A stretch of 64,000 nucleotides of DNA from Microbacteriaceae bacterium (GTDB lineage: Bacteria > Actinomycetota > Actinomycetes > Actinomycetales > Microbacteriaceae), in NCBI GenBank assembly GCA_025463565.1, contig JAODAT010000075.1, forward strand, positions 1-64,000, written 5' to 3'. Numbering within the stretch: position 1 is the first letter of the stretch; each line of letters begins with the position of its first letter. Below the pieces are notes generated by a model. It was not told the DNA's origin. It did no database searches and saw only the letters and a program-made list of their open reading frames with translations. The translations under genes were made by a program, and so were the position numbers. Positions 1 to 7,307 of this stretch are shown here, piece by piece.

Positions 1-30
1 CTCGATGGTGATGGATGTCAGTGAGGTCAT
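1..30 (-). CDS. 5' end of a gene running off the left edge (partial)
   Basis: Only the first ten codons are inside the window, reading MTSLTSITIE on the minus strand from an ATG at 30. The start is proposed because a -10-like TACCGT (37-42) lies exactly six bases upstream, the same geometry seen at many other genes here. The product cannot be identified from ten residues. The sequence to the left of the window would confirm or refute it. Confidence 0.35.
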   Translation of the reverse strand, partial: MTSLTSITIE

Positions 31-42
31 GAGACGACGGTA
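31..42 (-). promoter_or_regulatory. Putative leaderless promoter of the left-edge gene
   Basis: TACCGT at 37-42 followed by six bases and the ATG at 30. The transcript would start at or next to the start codon. Confidence 0.35.
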
Positions 43-116
43 CGTGCGGGGTGCCGAGGGTCGCTTCTCGAAAGCTGCTCGATGTGGGGGCACGTCGTCA
101 CGCCGTCCGTGAATCT

Positions 117-195
117 GGAAATTCAGGACTTTGGTCATCAAGCGCACTGCGTTCAGGGTCTGTGCGCGCAACCGTGACCAAAGTCCTGAATTTCC
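117..195. repeat. Inverted-repeat element copy 1 (43-bp interior)
   Basis: Left arm 117-134 (GGAAATTCAGGACTTTGG) and right arm 178-195 are perfect complements, extended inward by TCA/TGA. The interior is 43 bp and holds a small GCGCAC/GTGCGC pairing. The right flank CCGAAAGCAG matches that of copy 4. The copy lies just upstream of the small plus-strand gene at 225, so its right arm would overlap that promoter's -35 zone. Confidence 0.95.
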
Positions 196-212
196 GAAAG
201 CAGCGACATTGT

Positions 213-224
213 TAGTATCGGCGC
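213..224 (+). promoter_or_regulatory. Putative leaderless promoter for the gene at 225
   Basis: TAGTAT at 213-218, six bases, then GTG at 225. There is no Shine-Dalgarno sequence before the GTG. The expected -35 position falls inside the right arm of repeat copy 1. Confidence 0.5.
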
Positions 225-515
225 GTGATCGTATCGCTCTGTGCCCTGCTGTGGTCGCATCCGGGGAAGACCGTCGAGCTGCACGCCTACGAGGACCGAG
301 TGCTCGCTTTCGTGCCTGCCCACGCGGGACGAGTTGTTCACCGTATGTCAACGGACGGCGCAGACGGACAACCTCACGAGGTCCAGTTCTTCGAGTTCGA
401 GTCGCAGGCTGCCCTCGACGGATATCTGAACGACGAGCGCAGGCTCGCTCTCAGCGCGCAGCGAGATGAGGCGATCGCTCGCACCGAGCTCAGTTATCTC
501 CGCCCCGCACCGTGA
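225..515 (+). CDS. Small conserved hypothetical protein, possibly a ferredoxin-like (DUF1330/ABM-type) fold
   Basis: A 96-residue soluble protein with no signal peptide or membrane segment. The C-terminal half (FFEFESQAALDGYLNDERR...AIARTEL) has the pattern of small dimeric alpha-beta barrel proteins of the DUF1330/antibiotic-monooxygenase-like type: a beta strand, then a 'S.AA.DAYL.D.RR' helix, then an 'RTEL' strand. No catalytic residue can be assigned. The GTG start has no Shine-Dalgarno but sits six bases after TAGTAT, consistent with a leaderless mRNA. It converges with the tRNA at 524. Family assignment is by pattern only. Confidence 0.7.
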   Translation: MIVSLCALLWSHPGKTVELHAYEDRVLAFVPAHAGRVVHRMSTDGADGQPHEVQFFEFESQAALDGYLNDERRLALSAQRDEAIARTELSYLRPAP

Positions 516-523
516 AGTCTCGG

Positions 524-597
524 TGGGGCGGACGGGACTTGAACCCGTGACCGACGGATTATGAGTCCGCTGCTCTAACCAGCTGAGCTACCGCCCC
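524..597 (-). tRNA. tRNA with anticodon CAT (elongator Met or lysidine-modified Ile2)
   Basis: A complete cloverleaf reads on the minus strand. The acceptor stem is GGGGCGG/CCGCCCC, the D-arm contains TAGCTCAGCTGG, the anticodon loop is CTCATAA and the T-arm contains GGTTCAAGTCC. The discriminator base is A and CCA is not encoded. The CAT anticodon alone cannot distinguish elongator Met from Ile2; identity elements would need to be compared with the other CAT tRNAs of the genome. Confidence 0.95.
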
Positions 598-610
598 GCG
601 GCAGCTGGAG

Positions 611-1819
611 TCAGGACAGTTCCAGCGACGCGTCGGTGACCGGATCGGTCACCTTTTCACCACGATACAGGCCCTCGAACAGTGTCAGCGTGCGCTGGAT
701 GTCGTGCGCTGCGACGTAGCGTAGGGACCATTTCTTCATCGTGGTGAGCTGGTCTTGCGGCAGGGACAGTACCTTCGCGATCTTGGCCGTGAGGTCGGGC
801 ACGTCGCCCGGGGTGAAGAGGTAACCGTTCTCCCCCTCGTGCACCAGGTGCGGGAGCGCCATGGCGTTGGCCGCGACGATCGGCAGGCCAGAGGCCATGG
901 CCTCCAGCGTGGCGATGCTCTGCAGTTCGGCGATGGACGGCATCACGAACACGGTGGCGCGGCTGAGCAGGTCGCGCAGCTGCTCGTCGGTGACGTAGCC
1001 GGTGAAGGTGGTGCGGTCGCCGATGCCGAGCTCTTTCGCCATCTGGGTGAGCTCTTTCAAGAGGTCTCCCCCGCCCACGATGTCGAGCTTGGCATCCATC
1101 GCGGGGTCCAGCGCCGCGAACGCCTTCAGCAGCACGTCGATGTTCTTCTCGCCGGTGACCCGGCCCACGAAGATGACCCGGTTCTCGGTCTTCGGCGCGA
1201 AGCTCGGGCTGTACAGGCCGGCATCGATGCCGCAGGAGACGGCGTGCACGCCACGGATGCCCGTCTCGCGCTCGAGGAAGTCCGCCGCGATACGGCTGGG
1301 GCAGGTGACCGCCGAGACCAGCTGGTAGGTGCGCCCGGCATCCGCCCAGGCGAGCTGCTCCGCCTTGCGCTTCAGGAAGTTGGGGATCGGTGCGTGCGCT
1401 GTGAGGTTCTCGGGCATGAAGTGGTTGGTGGCCACGACACGGATGCCGCGGGCTTTCGCCTCGTGCACGAATCCGCGGCCGAGCACGATGTGCGACTGGG
1501 TGTGCACCACGTCGGGCTTGAAGTCGTCCAGGATCTCTCCAGCACGCTTGCGCGCACTCCACGGCCAGACGTAGCGCAGCCAGTCGTGCGGGTACCAGCG
1601 GTACGACTTCACCCGGTAGATGGGCAGCGTCGCGCCCTCGTGCGTCTCGTCGCGGTAGCCGTGCCAGCTGTCGGCGGCCGGCGAGGCGATGCGCACCTCG
1701 TGACCCCGCGAAGCGAGACCGGCGGCCAGGCGGGCGGAGAAGGTGGCAGCGCCGTTCACATCGGGCGGATAAGTATCGACGCCGATCAGAACCTTCAGCG
1801 GGGGCTTCGTATCAGCCAA
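611..1819 (-). CDS. GT4-family glycosyltransferase
   Basis: A 402-residue GT-B fold enzyme that would transfer a sugar from a nucleotide-sugar or polyprenyl-sugar donor to an envelope lipid or glycan at the cytoplasmic face. The N-terminal acceptor domain has the usual 'D.YPPDVNGAATF...LA..L..RGHEV' opening. The C-terminal donor domain has 'VGRVTGEKN', 'IVGGGD' and the E-x7-E motif (AELQSIATLE, around residue 300). It resembles actinobacterial glycolipid mannosyl/glucosyltransferases, but the acceptor cannot be inferred. Translation appears to start at a TTG (1817-1819). The gene ends 13 bp before the tRNA, with the DMT transporter upstream on the same strand. Confidence 0.88.
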   Translation of the reverse strand: MADTKPPLKVLIGVDTYPPDVNGAATFSARLAAGLASRGHEVRIASPAADSWHGYRDETHEGATLPIYRVKSYRWYPHDWLRYVWPWSARKRAGEILDDFKPDVVHTQSHIVLGRGFVHEAKARGIRVVATNHFMPENLTAHAPIPNFLKRKAEQLAWADAGRTYQLVSAVTCPSRIAADFLERETGIRGVHAVSCGIDAGLYSPSFAPKTENRVIFVGRVTGEKNIDVLLKAFAALDPAMDAKLDIVGGGDLLKELTQMAKELGIGDRTTFTGYVTDEQLRDLLSRATVFVMPSIAELQSIATLEAMASGLPIVAANAMALPHLVHEGENGYLFTPGDVPDLTAKIAKVLSLPQDQLTTMKKWSLRYVAAHDIQRTLTLFEGLYRGEKVTDPVTDASLELS

Positions 1820-1876
1820 TGTTTGCGGGTTCCCTTGTTCGAGCCGGAAGGTTCCAGTTTAGGTGCGAGATCCGGG

Positions 1877-2812
1877 TCAGTGCTGTGCCTGTGGATGGTA
1901 CTTGGCGAGTTGGAAAACTCCGTAAACGGCAAGGGCGCCCGCCACCACGAAGGCGACGATCGCGAACCAGGGAGCGCCATCCGCCTCCCGCAGCACGACG
2001 ACACCGATCGTGACGGCGACGATCGGATCGATGACGGTCAGCCCGGCGATCACCAGGTCCGGTGGGCCCGACGCGTATGCCGTCTGCACGAAGTACCCGC
2101 CGAGGGCGGTGGCCGCCAGCAGGGCGACGACGCAGACGATGGTCAGCCACTCGAAGCCATGCGCGTGGGTGATGATGATGGTGTGGATGCGGTCGATGAC
2201 GACCTTCGCCAGTGTCGCGACGAAACCGTAGAGCACGCCGGCACCGACGATGTAGATGATCGCCTTGAAGCGTTTGCGCAGGAACGCGAAGATCAACGAG
2301 AAGATCACCGTGATCGCGCCGAGCAGGATGAGCACCGTGATCAACTGCGTCTCGGTGATCTCCTTCGACTTCGCCGTGAACGTGGCGATGGTGACGAACA
2401 GCGCGACACCGACGATGCAGAACGCGATAGCCCGGATCGACTCCCTGGTGAGCGCGACGTGCGACACCCGGGAGTTCACGATGGACGTGATCACCAGTGC
2501 GACGGCACCGAGCGGCTGCACCACGATGATCGGCGCGAAACCGAGGCTGGTGAGCTGGAACACGACCGCCAGCCCGAGCATCAGCGTGCCGATCACCCAC
2601 GGGGCGCTGCGCACCAGGTTGAGAATCTGACCGACACTGAGACCCGATGATCCCTCGCGCTCGGTCTTCGCCTCCACGTTCGTGACGCCGCGGTGCTGGA
2701 ACTGGGCGCCGAGCGCCAGGAAGATCGAGCCGACCAGCGCGATCGGGATGCCCACCGCCTGAAGAGGCGTGAGACTGATCTGGCTGGCGAGGCCGGTCAG
2801 GTCGGGAGTCAC
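1877..2812 (-). CDS. DMT-superfamily (EamA/NIPA-like) membrane transporter
   Basis: A 311-residue polytopic protein with about nine or ten hydrophobic segments. It starts with 'LQAVGIPIALVGSIFLALGAQFQHRG' and ends with 'WFAIVAFVVAGALAVYGVFQLAKY', the layout of the drug/metabolite transporter superfamily. The 'IVVQPLGAVALVITSI' segment recalls the NIPA/EamA subgroup. The substrate is unknown. The GTG start (2812) has no Shine-Dalgarno but lies six bases after TAAAGT, so the mRNA is probably leaderless. The promoter faces away from that of def and overlaps it. Confidence 0.82.
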   Translation of the reverse strand: MTPDLTGLASQISLTPLQAVGIPIALVGSIFLALGAQFQHRGVTNVEAKTEREGSSGLSVGQILNLVRSAPWVIGTLMLGLAVVFQLTSLGFAPIIVVQPLGAVALVITSIVNSRVSHVALTRESIRAIAFCIVGVALFVTIATFTAKSKEITETQLITVLILLGAITVIFSLIFAFLRKRFKAIIYIVGAGVLYGFVATLAKVVIDRIHTIIITHAHGFEWLTIVCVVALLAATALGGYFVQTAYASGPPDLVIAGLTVIDPIVAVTIGVVVLREADGAPWFAIVAFVVAGALAVYGVFQLAKYHPQAQH

Positions 2813-2824
2813 GCCACGACTTTA
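2813..2824 (-). promoter_or_regulatory. Putative leaderless promoter of the DMT transporter
   Basis: TAAAGT (2819-2824) is followed by six bases and GTG at 2812. With a 17-bp spacer its -35 would coincide with the -10 of the divergent def promoter. Confidence 0.5.
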
Positions 2825-2840
2825 CAGTCTGCTCACACGA

Positions 2841-2852
2841 TATTCTTGGCAA
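2841..2852 (+). promoter_or_regulatory. Putative leaderless promoter of def
   Basis: TATTCT (2841-2846) followed by six bases and ATG at 2853. No Shine-Dalgarno is present in the 40-bp space shared with the divergent transporter gene. Confidence 0.5.
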
Positions 2853-3419
2853 ATGGCCGTACTCCCGATAGTGATCACCGGAGAGCCCGTGCTCCACACC
2901 CCCGCGGCCGAGGTCACCGGCTTCGACGAAACGCTCGCCACGCTCATCGCCGACATGTTCGACACCATGGCCGCGGCCCCCGGCGTCGGTCTCGCGGCGC
3001 CCCAGGTGGGCGTGCCGCTGCGGGTATTCGTCTACAACTGGATCGACGACGACAACCAGACCTGGCGGGGCGTCGCCATCAATCCCGAGCTCTGGATCAC
3101 CCCAGCGCCGGCCGGGGAACCGGATGAGGAGACCGAGTCGGAGGGCTGCCTCTCGATCCCGGGTGAGCGGTTTCCGCTCCGCAGGGGCGCGCGCGCCATC
3201 CTGCACGCACTGGATGCCGACGGCGCCCCGTACGAGGTCGAGGCGGAGGGCTGGCTGGCCCGCATCTTCCAGCACGAGTACGACCACCTCGACGGCACGC
3301 TCTACGCCGACCGTCTCGGGCACGCCGATTCCCGCGCGATCGGCAAGGTCATCCGCAAGAACGGCTGGGGTGAGCCCGGCGCGAGCTGGCTGCCCGGCGT
3401 TGACGACCTTGACGCCTAG
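2853..3419 (+). CDS. def: Peptide deformylase
   Basis: A 188-residue metalloenzyme that removes the N-formyl group from nascent proteins in the cytoplasm. All three family motifs are present: GVGLAAPQVG (motif 1), EGCLSIP (motif 2, with the metal-binding Cys) and HEYDHLDG (motif 3, with two metal-binding His and the catalytic Glu). The length is normal. The ORF track extends upstream to 2769, but ATG 2853 fits the family N-terminus ('AVLPIVITGEPVLHTPA') and the leaderless promoter spacing. The gene is convergent with the receiver-only protein, with six bases between the stops. Confidence 0.97.
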   Translation: MAVLPIVITGEPVLHTPAAEVTGFDETLATLIADMFDTMAAAPGVGLAAPQVGVPLRVFVYNWIDDDNQTWRGVAINPELWITPAPAGEPDEETESEGCLSIPGERFPLRRGARAILHALDADGAPYEVEAEGWLARIFQHEYDHLDGTLYADRLGHADSRAIGKVIRKNGWGEPGASWLPGVDDLDA

Positions 3420-3425
3420 CGGGGC

Positions 3426-3833
3426 CTAGAACTCGTCGCTCGCTGCGGCCTCACGGATGGCCGACAGCAGGCCCTCCGGTGGCAGATCTTTGTAGAGCAC
3501 CGCGAATACCCCGACCGTGGCGGCTTCGGCAATGTGATCCTCCACGTCGATCGCGGTCATCAGGATCACCCGCGGAGCCCGGCCGAGCTCGCGGACCGCG
3601 GCGTCGGTGGCGAGCCGTGCGGCCGCGACGATCCCGTTCATCCTGGGCATCTGGATGTCCATCAGCACGACATCCGCCACGGTGCTGCGCGCGAGGGCGA
3701 GCGCCTGGCCGCCGTCGCTGGCCTCGCCGACCACGGTCATGTCGCGCTGGGCGTCAACAATCATCCGGATGCCCTGCCGAAGCAGCGGCTGGTCGTCGGC
3801 GATCGCGACGCGGATCGGGCCTTTGCGCGCCAC
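3426..3833 (-). CDS. Receiver-only response regulator (no output domain)
   Basis: A 135-residue protein consisting solely of a CheY-like receiver. It has the acidic pocket DD (residues 14-15), the phospho-acceptor Asp in 'VLMDIQMP', a Thr in 'VILMTAID' and the conserved Lys in 'VLYKDLPP'. NarL-type regulators continue for about 80 residues with a LuxR helix-turn-helix, but this frame stops right after the receiver. It starts at a GTG just downstream of the sensor-like gene, so the two are an operon. It may act through protein-protein interaction or be a vestigial regulator. The absence of an HTH is seen directly. Confidence 0.85.
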   Translation of the reverse strand: MARKGPIRVAIADDQPLLRQGIRMIVDAQRDMTVVGEASDGGQALALARSTVADVVLMDIQMPRMNGIVAAARLATDAAVRELGRAPRVILMTAIDVEDHIAEAATVGVFAVLYKDLPPEGLLSAIREAAASDEF

Positions 3834-3836
3834 GAC

Positions 3837-4736
3837 TCAGGAACCGAGGTTGACGCCGTGAACGCCGTTGTCGTACCGCAGCGCGGGGAACATCGCAGAG
3901 ACCGAGAAACCCACCCCGGGCACCGCGTAGGCGTTGAAGATGCCGCCGTACAGCTCGGTGCGGTCGCGCATCTCGCTGATGCCGCGCCCGCTCACCACCT
4001 CGGTGAGCGCGTTGAGGTCTTCGTCGATCGTGTACGCCCGCTGTTGCGCGGCCTCGTTCGGGTCGAGTCCCTGCCTGCGGGCGGCCATCCGCGCGCCGTC
4101 ATCGTCGACAAGCACCTGCAGGCCCTCCTCGGTCCAGGTGAACGACACCTTCGCGTGTGCGCCGTCACCGCCGAACTTGAGCGCGTTGGTCAGCGCCTCC
4201 TGAAGGATGCGGAAAATGGCCAGCTCCGCGCCCTCCTGCAGGTCGAAGCGTTCGCCGCTCTCGACGAATTCGACCTCGAGCCCCGCATCCCGCATCACCT
4301 TGAACAGGTCGCGCGCGGTCTTCAGTCTCGGCTGCGGGGATGCCGCGGCCTCACCGTCGCGCACGATGGTCATGATGCGACGGAGGTCGGCGAGAGCCGC
4401 CCGGCCCATCTCGGCGATCACGACCGTTGCGCGAGTGGCAGCATCTCGGTCGGACTTGGCGGCATACTGAGCGCCGTCGGCCTGGCTGATGATGACGGAG
4501 ACGGTGTGCACTGCCACCTCACCGAGCTCGCGCACGATGCGCAGCCGGCCGAGCTCCTCCTGCAGCGAGAGCTCCAGTTCGAGGGCGTCACGCTGGGCGC
4601 TGACCCTGGCACCGAGCTGGCGGCTTCTGGCACGGGCGGATGATAGCCAGAGCACGAGGAAGAGGATGGCCGCAACGAGCAGAACGACAGCCGCGATTGC
4701 GATCGGCAGAGCATAGGCGGTCAGCCAGGCGTCCAT
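3837..4736 (-). CDS. Histidine-kinase-like protein lacking the phospho-acceptor histidine
   Basis: A 299-residue protein with one N-terminal membrane helix (about residues 8-30), a short coiled region, a HisKA_3-like dimerisation helix and a HATPase_c domain. The dimerisation helix reads RELGEVAVHTVSVIISQADGAQYAA. The intact kinase at 45225 reads ARDMHDVVAHSLAVVIAQADGARYAA at the same place, so the phospho-accepting His is Gly here. The N-box (ILQEALTNALKF) and a glycine-rich 'GRGISEMRDR' motif remain, with an insert of about 35 residues between the ATP-binding motifs. ATG 4736 is chosen over 4748 because GGAGGGG precedes it. It is followed four bases later by the receiver-only gene. Confidence 0.82.
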   Translation of the reverse strand: MDAWLTAYALPIAIAAVVLLVAAILFLVLWLSSARARSRQLGARVSAQRDALELELSLQEELGRLRIVRELGEVAVHTVSVIISQADGAQYAAKSDRDAATRATVVIAEMGRAALADLRRIMTIVRDGEAAASPQPRLKTARDLFKVMRDAGLEVEFVESGERFDLQEGAELAIFRILQEALTNALKFGGDGAHAKVSFTWTEEGLQVLVDDDGARMAARRQGLDPNEAAQQRAYTIDEDLNALTEVVSGRGISEMRDRTELYGGIFNAYAVPGVGFSVSAMFPALRYDNGVHGVNLGS

Positions 4737-4802
4737 GGTCCCCTCCATCTATGTCCAGAGTCGAGGGTACCCCGTTAAGCGGATCGAGCTGCGCGAGGCA
4801 AA

Positions 4803-4869
4803 GCGGGTCGAGCTCGTCGAGACCTCCCGAACGAATAACGTCGGTGAGGTCTCGACGAGCTCGACCCGC
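4803..4869. repeat. REP-like palindrome (24-bp arms, 19-bp loop)
   Basis: Arms 4803-4826 and 4846-4869 are exact reverse complements, containing GTCGAGCTCGTCGAGACC. It sits between the SHOCT gene and the sensor-like gene, both on the minus strand, and would form a very stable hairpin. Related half-copies appear at 27131-27156 and, more diverged, at about 62494-62518. Confidence 0.85.
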
Positions 4870-4874
4870 CAGTG

Positions 4875-5171
4875 TTACTGGCGGTTCGCGCGCAGCACCT
4901 CGAGGCGAGCGCGGTATTCCTTCTCGTCGATGTCACCGTTGGCGAAGCGCTCGGCGAGCGTCGACTCGGCACCGCGTGCGGCGCCCCAGCCGGCGAAGCC
5001 GGGGTGTCCGCCGTTCATGGCCCAGTTACGACGCCAGCGGCGACGGCCGAGGCCGACGAAGAGCGCGATGACGACGATCCAGAACAGCGGGATGAGGAGG
5101 AACAGGAACCCGAATCCGGGGCCGCCCATGGGGCCACCGAAGTGATGCACGAGAGCGAGTGATGCGAGCAC
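4875..5171 (-). CDS. SHOCT-domain small membrane protein
   Basis: A 98-residue protein. One hydrophobic segment (FGFLFLLIPLFWIVVIALFVGL) is followed by a basic stretch (RRRWRRNW) and a C-terminal SHOCT motif (LAERFANGDIDEKEYRARLEVL). SHOCT is a short oligomerisation or recruitment motif at the C-terminus of many bacterial membrane proteins; its exact role is unknown. The stop lies five bases from the REP-like palindrome. The GTG start is the best available. A nested hairpin at 5188-5217 lies in its leader. Confidence 0.8.
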   Translation of the reverse strand: MLASLALVHHFGGPMGGPGFGFLFLLIPLFWIVVIALFVGLGRRRWRRNWAMNGGHPGFAGWGAARGAESTLAERFANGDIDEKEYRARLEVLRANRQ

Positions 5172-5187
5172 GTTGAATCCATTTCTG

Positions 5188-5217
5188 TTGAGGTTCCGGC
5201 GGAACCGTTACCCTCAA
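5188..5217. promoter_or_regulatory. Nested inverted repeat upstream of the SHOCT gene
   Basis: GTTGAG...CTCAAC encloses GGTTCCG-G-CGGAACC (5192-5206). It lies 16-46 bp upstream of the SHOCT start, where an operator or leader hairpin could act. The function is not determined. Confidence 0.4.
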
Positions 5218-5320
5218 CACTCGTCGTCGCGACCCGATATGGAATCTGCCCGGTGGATGCTTCCGGTTACTCTCCCGGGAGCAGGTTGCGCTTCCGCAGG
5301 TACTTCTACTGCACGTGCTG

Positions 5321-5986
5321 CTACTGCTCGAACCCCGCGCGTACGAGACCGGTCTCATAGGCGACCACCACGAGCTGCACGCGGTCGCGAGCGACCAGTT
5401 TCGACATGATGCGAGACACGTGGGTTTTGGCCGTGAGGGGGCTGAGGAAGAGTTTGCGACCGATCTCGTCGTTGGTGAGGCCGTGGCCGACGAGACCGAG
5501 AACCTCGCGCTCACGCTCGGTCAGCACGTCTAGCTGGCGGGTGTCCGGTGACTCGCGAAGAGCGCCCGCCACCCGCTCCAGTAGGCGTTTGGTGACCCCG
5601 GGCGACAGCAACGCCTCTCCGCCGGCCACGACCCGCACCGCGCGGATCAGCTCCACCGGCTCGGTGTCTTTCACCAGGAACCCGCTCGCACCCGCGCGAA
5701 TGGCCTGCGCGACATACTCGTCCAGTTCGAAGGTCGTCACGATCACGATGTGCGTTCCAGCCAGGGCCGGGTTGGCCACGATCTGCTCGGTGGCCCAGAG
5801 CCCGTCCCCATCGGGCATGCGGATGTCCATGAGCACGACATCCGGGCGCTCGCGGGTGACCAGGGCGACCGCCTCTGCACCCGTTCCGGCCTCGCCGACG
5901 ATCTCGAGATCCGGTTCGGCCTCCAGCAGAGAGCGGAATCCGGCACGGATCAGCTGCTGGTCGTCGGCGATGGCTACGCGGATCAT
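5321..5986 (-). CDS. NarL/FixJ-family response regulator
   Basis: A 221-residue two-domain regulator. The receiver has DD near residues 8-9, the phospho-acceptor in 'VVLMDIRMP', a Thr and a Lys (FLVKD). The C-terminal LuxR-type HTH is LTEREREVLGLVGHGLTNDEIGRKLFLSPLTAKTHVSRIMSKL. It is the DNA-binding partner of the kinase encoded 14 bp upstream. ATG 5986 (MIRVAIADD) is preferred to the track start at 6031 because it has the family N-terminus and a GGAGAACC ribosome-binding site inside the kinase stop region. Confidence 0.94.
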   Translation of the reverse strand: MIRVAIADDQQLIRAGFRSLLEAEPDLEIVGEAGTGAEAVALVTRERPDVVLMDIRMPDGDGLWATEQIVANPALAGTHIVIVTTFELDEYVAQAIRAGASGFLVKDTEPVELIRAVRVVAGGEALLSPGVTKRLLERVAGALRESPDTRQLDVLTEREREVLGLVGHGLTNDEIGRKLFLSPLTAKTHVSRIMSKLVARDRVQLVVVAYETGLVRAGFEQ

Positions 5987-5999
5987 TGTGGGTTCTCCA

Positions 6000-7250
6000 T
6001 CAGTCGCCGACCTTCGCCGGGATGCGGGCACTCACCCGAAAACCAACGCCGCCGGGCACCGGACCGGCCTCGAGGCTGCCGCCGAGAAGTTCCGCGCGCT
6101 CGTGCATGCCGAGCAGGCCGCGACCGTCGGAGCGCGACGGGCCACCGCCCGAGCCGTTGTCGGTGATGGTGATCACGTAGTCGTCGGCGGACCGGCCGGC
6201 GTTCACGGTGACCTCGGTCGCCTTGGCGTGCCGCAGCACGTTGGTCAGCGACTCCTGGGCGATTCGGTACAGCGCGAGCTGCGTGGCCGCGGGCGGCGGA
6301 GTAGAAATGCTGTTCTCCAGGTGCACCTCGATGCCCTGGGCTTCGATGGATGCCGCGAGCCCGGCCAGCCGCGACAGGTCCGGTTCCGGCACGAGCGGCG
6401 CGCTCGGGTCGGATCCGCCCTCGGCCCGCAGTATCCCAAGCACGGAGCGCACCTCGTCCAGCGCCGTCTTCGAGGTGTCTTTGATGCTGGCCAGGGCATC
6501 CTTCGCCTTCTGCGGCTGCGCGTCCATCAGGTGCAGGCCCACGCCCGCCTGCACATTGATCTGGCTGAGCGAGTGCGCGAGCACGTCGTGCAGCTCGCGG
6601 GCGATGCGCACGCGTTCGGCCTGCACCTCGGACTGCTTGCGCTCGGCATACCTGCGGGAGAACTCGGCGTAGTTCTCGCGACGGGATCGCACGGCCTCGC
6701 CGATGCCCATGAGGATGAGGATGCCGAGCGTGATTCCCGCCACCCGGCCGGGCTGAAGGTCGATGCCCATTACCAGGCTGACCGCGAGGGTCAGCACCCA
6801 CGCGGCGGCGATCGAGATCCACGCCCAGACTCGGGCTCCCCGAATGATCGCTCCGACGATGGCGAACGCGAGTGCGATGTAGGGCGCCCGCCCGTCGTCG
6901 TTGAAGGCGAGAAGGTCGATCGCGCCGGCCGCGGCGCAGATCGCGACAACGGGACCGGGAAACCGGCGAGCGAAGATGAGCGCAACCGGTCCGAGAAGCG
7001 TGAGAGCGAGGTCGGCGATGGTGACCGGAAGCGGCGTCGTGCGGATGACGTTCTGCACGCCTACTCCGGGGTGAACGCGTACGAAAACGCCGGGGAGCTG
7101 GATGACGAGCGAAATGAATACGGGAAGCCACAGCCGCGCGCGTTTGTTGCCCTCGCGCGCGACCTCACGTCGCGCCATCGCCTGCTCGACCCAGGGGTCG
7201 TTCCAGCGGTGCTGCCAACGCTCGCGCGCGAAACGACCGTGGGGTGGCAT
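6000..7250 (-). CDS. Sensor histidine kinase (HisKA_3/NarX type)
   Basis: A 416-residue membrane kinase. The N-terminal half has about five membrane helices (residues ~40-190). The HisKA_3 helix has the phospho-acceptor His in 'IARELHDVLAHSLSQINVQAG', followed by HATPase_c with 'ESLTNVLRHAKA', 'TDNGSGGG' and 'GRGLLGMHERAELLGG'. The membrane part has no recognised sensor domain, so the signal is unknown. ATG 7250 lies six bases after TACGAT, so the operon mRNA may be leaderless. Its partner regulator follows directly. Confidence 0.93.
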   Translation of the reverse strand: MPPHGRFARERWQHRWNDPWVEQAMARREVAREGNKRARLWLPVFISLVIQLPGVFVRVHPGVGVQNVIRTTPLPVTIADLALTLLGPVALIFARRFPGPVVAICAAAGAIDLLAFNDDGRAPYIALAFAIVGAIIRGARVWAWISIAAAWVLTLAVSLVMGIDLQPGRVAGITLGILILMGIGEAVRSRRENYAEFSRRYAERKQSEVQAERVRIARELHDVLAHSLSQINVQAGVGLHLMDAQPQKAKDALASIKDTSKTALDEVRSVLGILRAEGGSDPSAPLVPEPDLSRLAGLAASIEAQGIEVHLENSISTPPPAATQLALYRIAQESLTNVLRHAKATEVTVNAGRSADDYVITITDNGSGGGPSRSDGRGLLGMHERAELLGGSLEAGPVPGGVGFRVSARIPAKVGD

Positions 7251-7262
7251 GGGTCGATCGTA
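7251..7262 (-). promoter_or_regulatory. Putative leaderless promoter of the kinase/regulator operon
   Basis: TACGAT (7257-7262), six bases, then ATG at 7250. No Shine-Dalgarno is seen. Confidence 0.45.
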
Positions 7263-7307
7263 TTCCGACCCGCGGCCGACCCGCGTCCGCCGCTCGGCGG
7301 CCGAGCC

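Noticed and set aside
755-2650. 631-residue plus-strand ORF
   Set aside because: It runs antisense to the glycosyltransferase and DMT genes and has a low-complexity, Arg/Asp-rich translation typical of GC-rich shadows.
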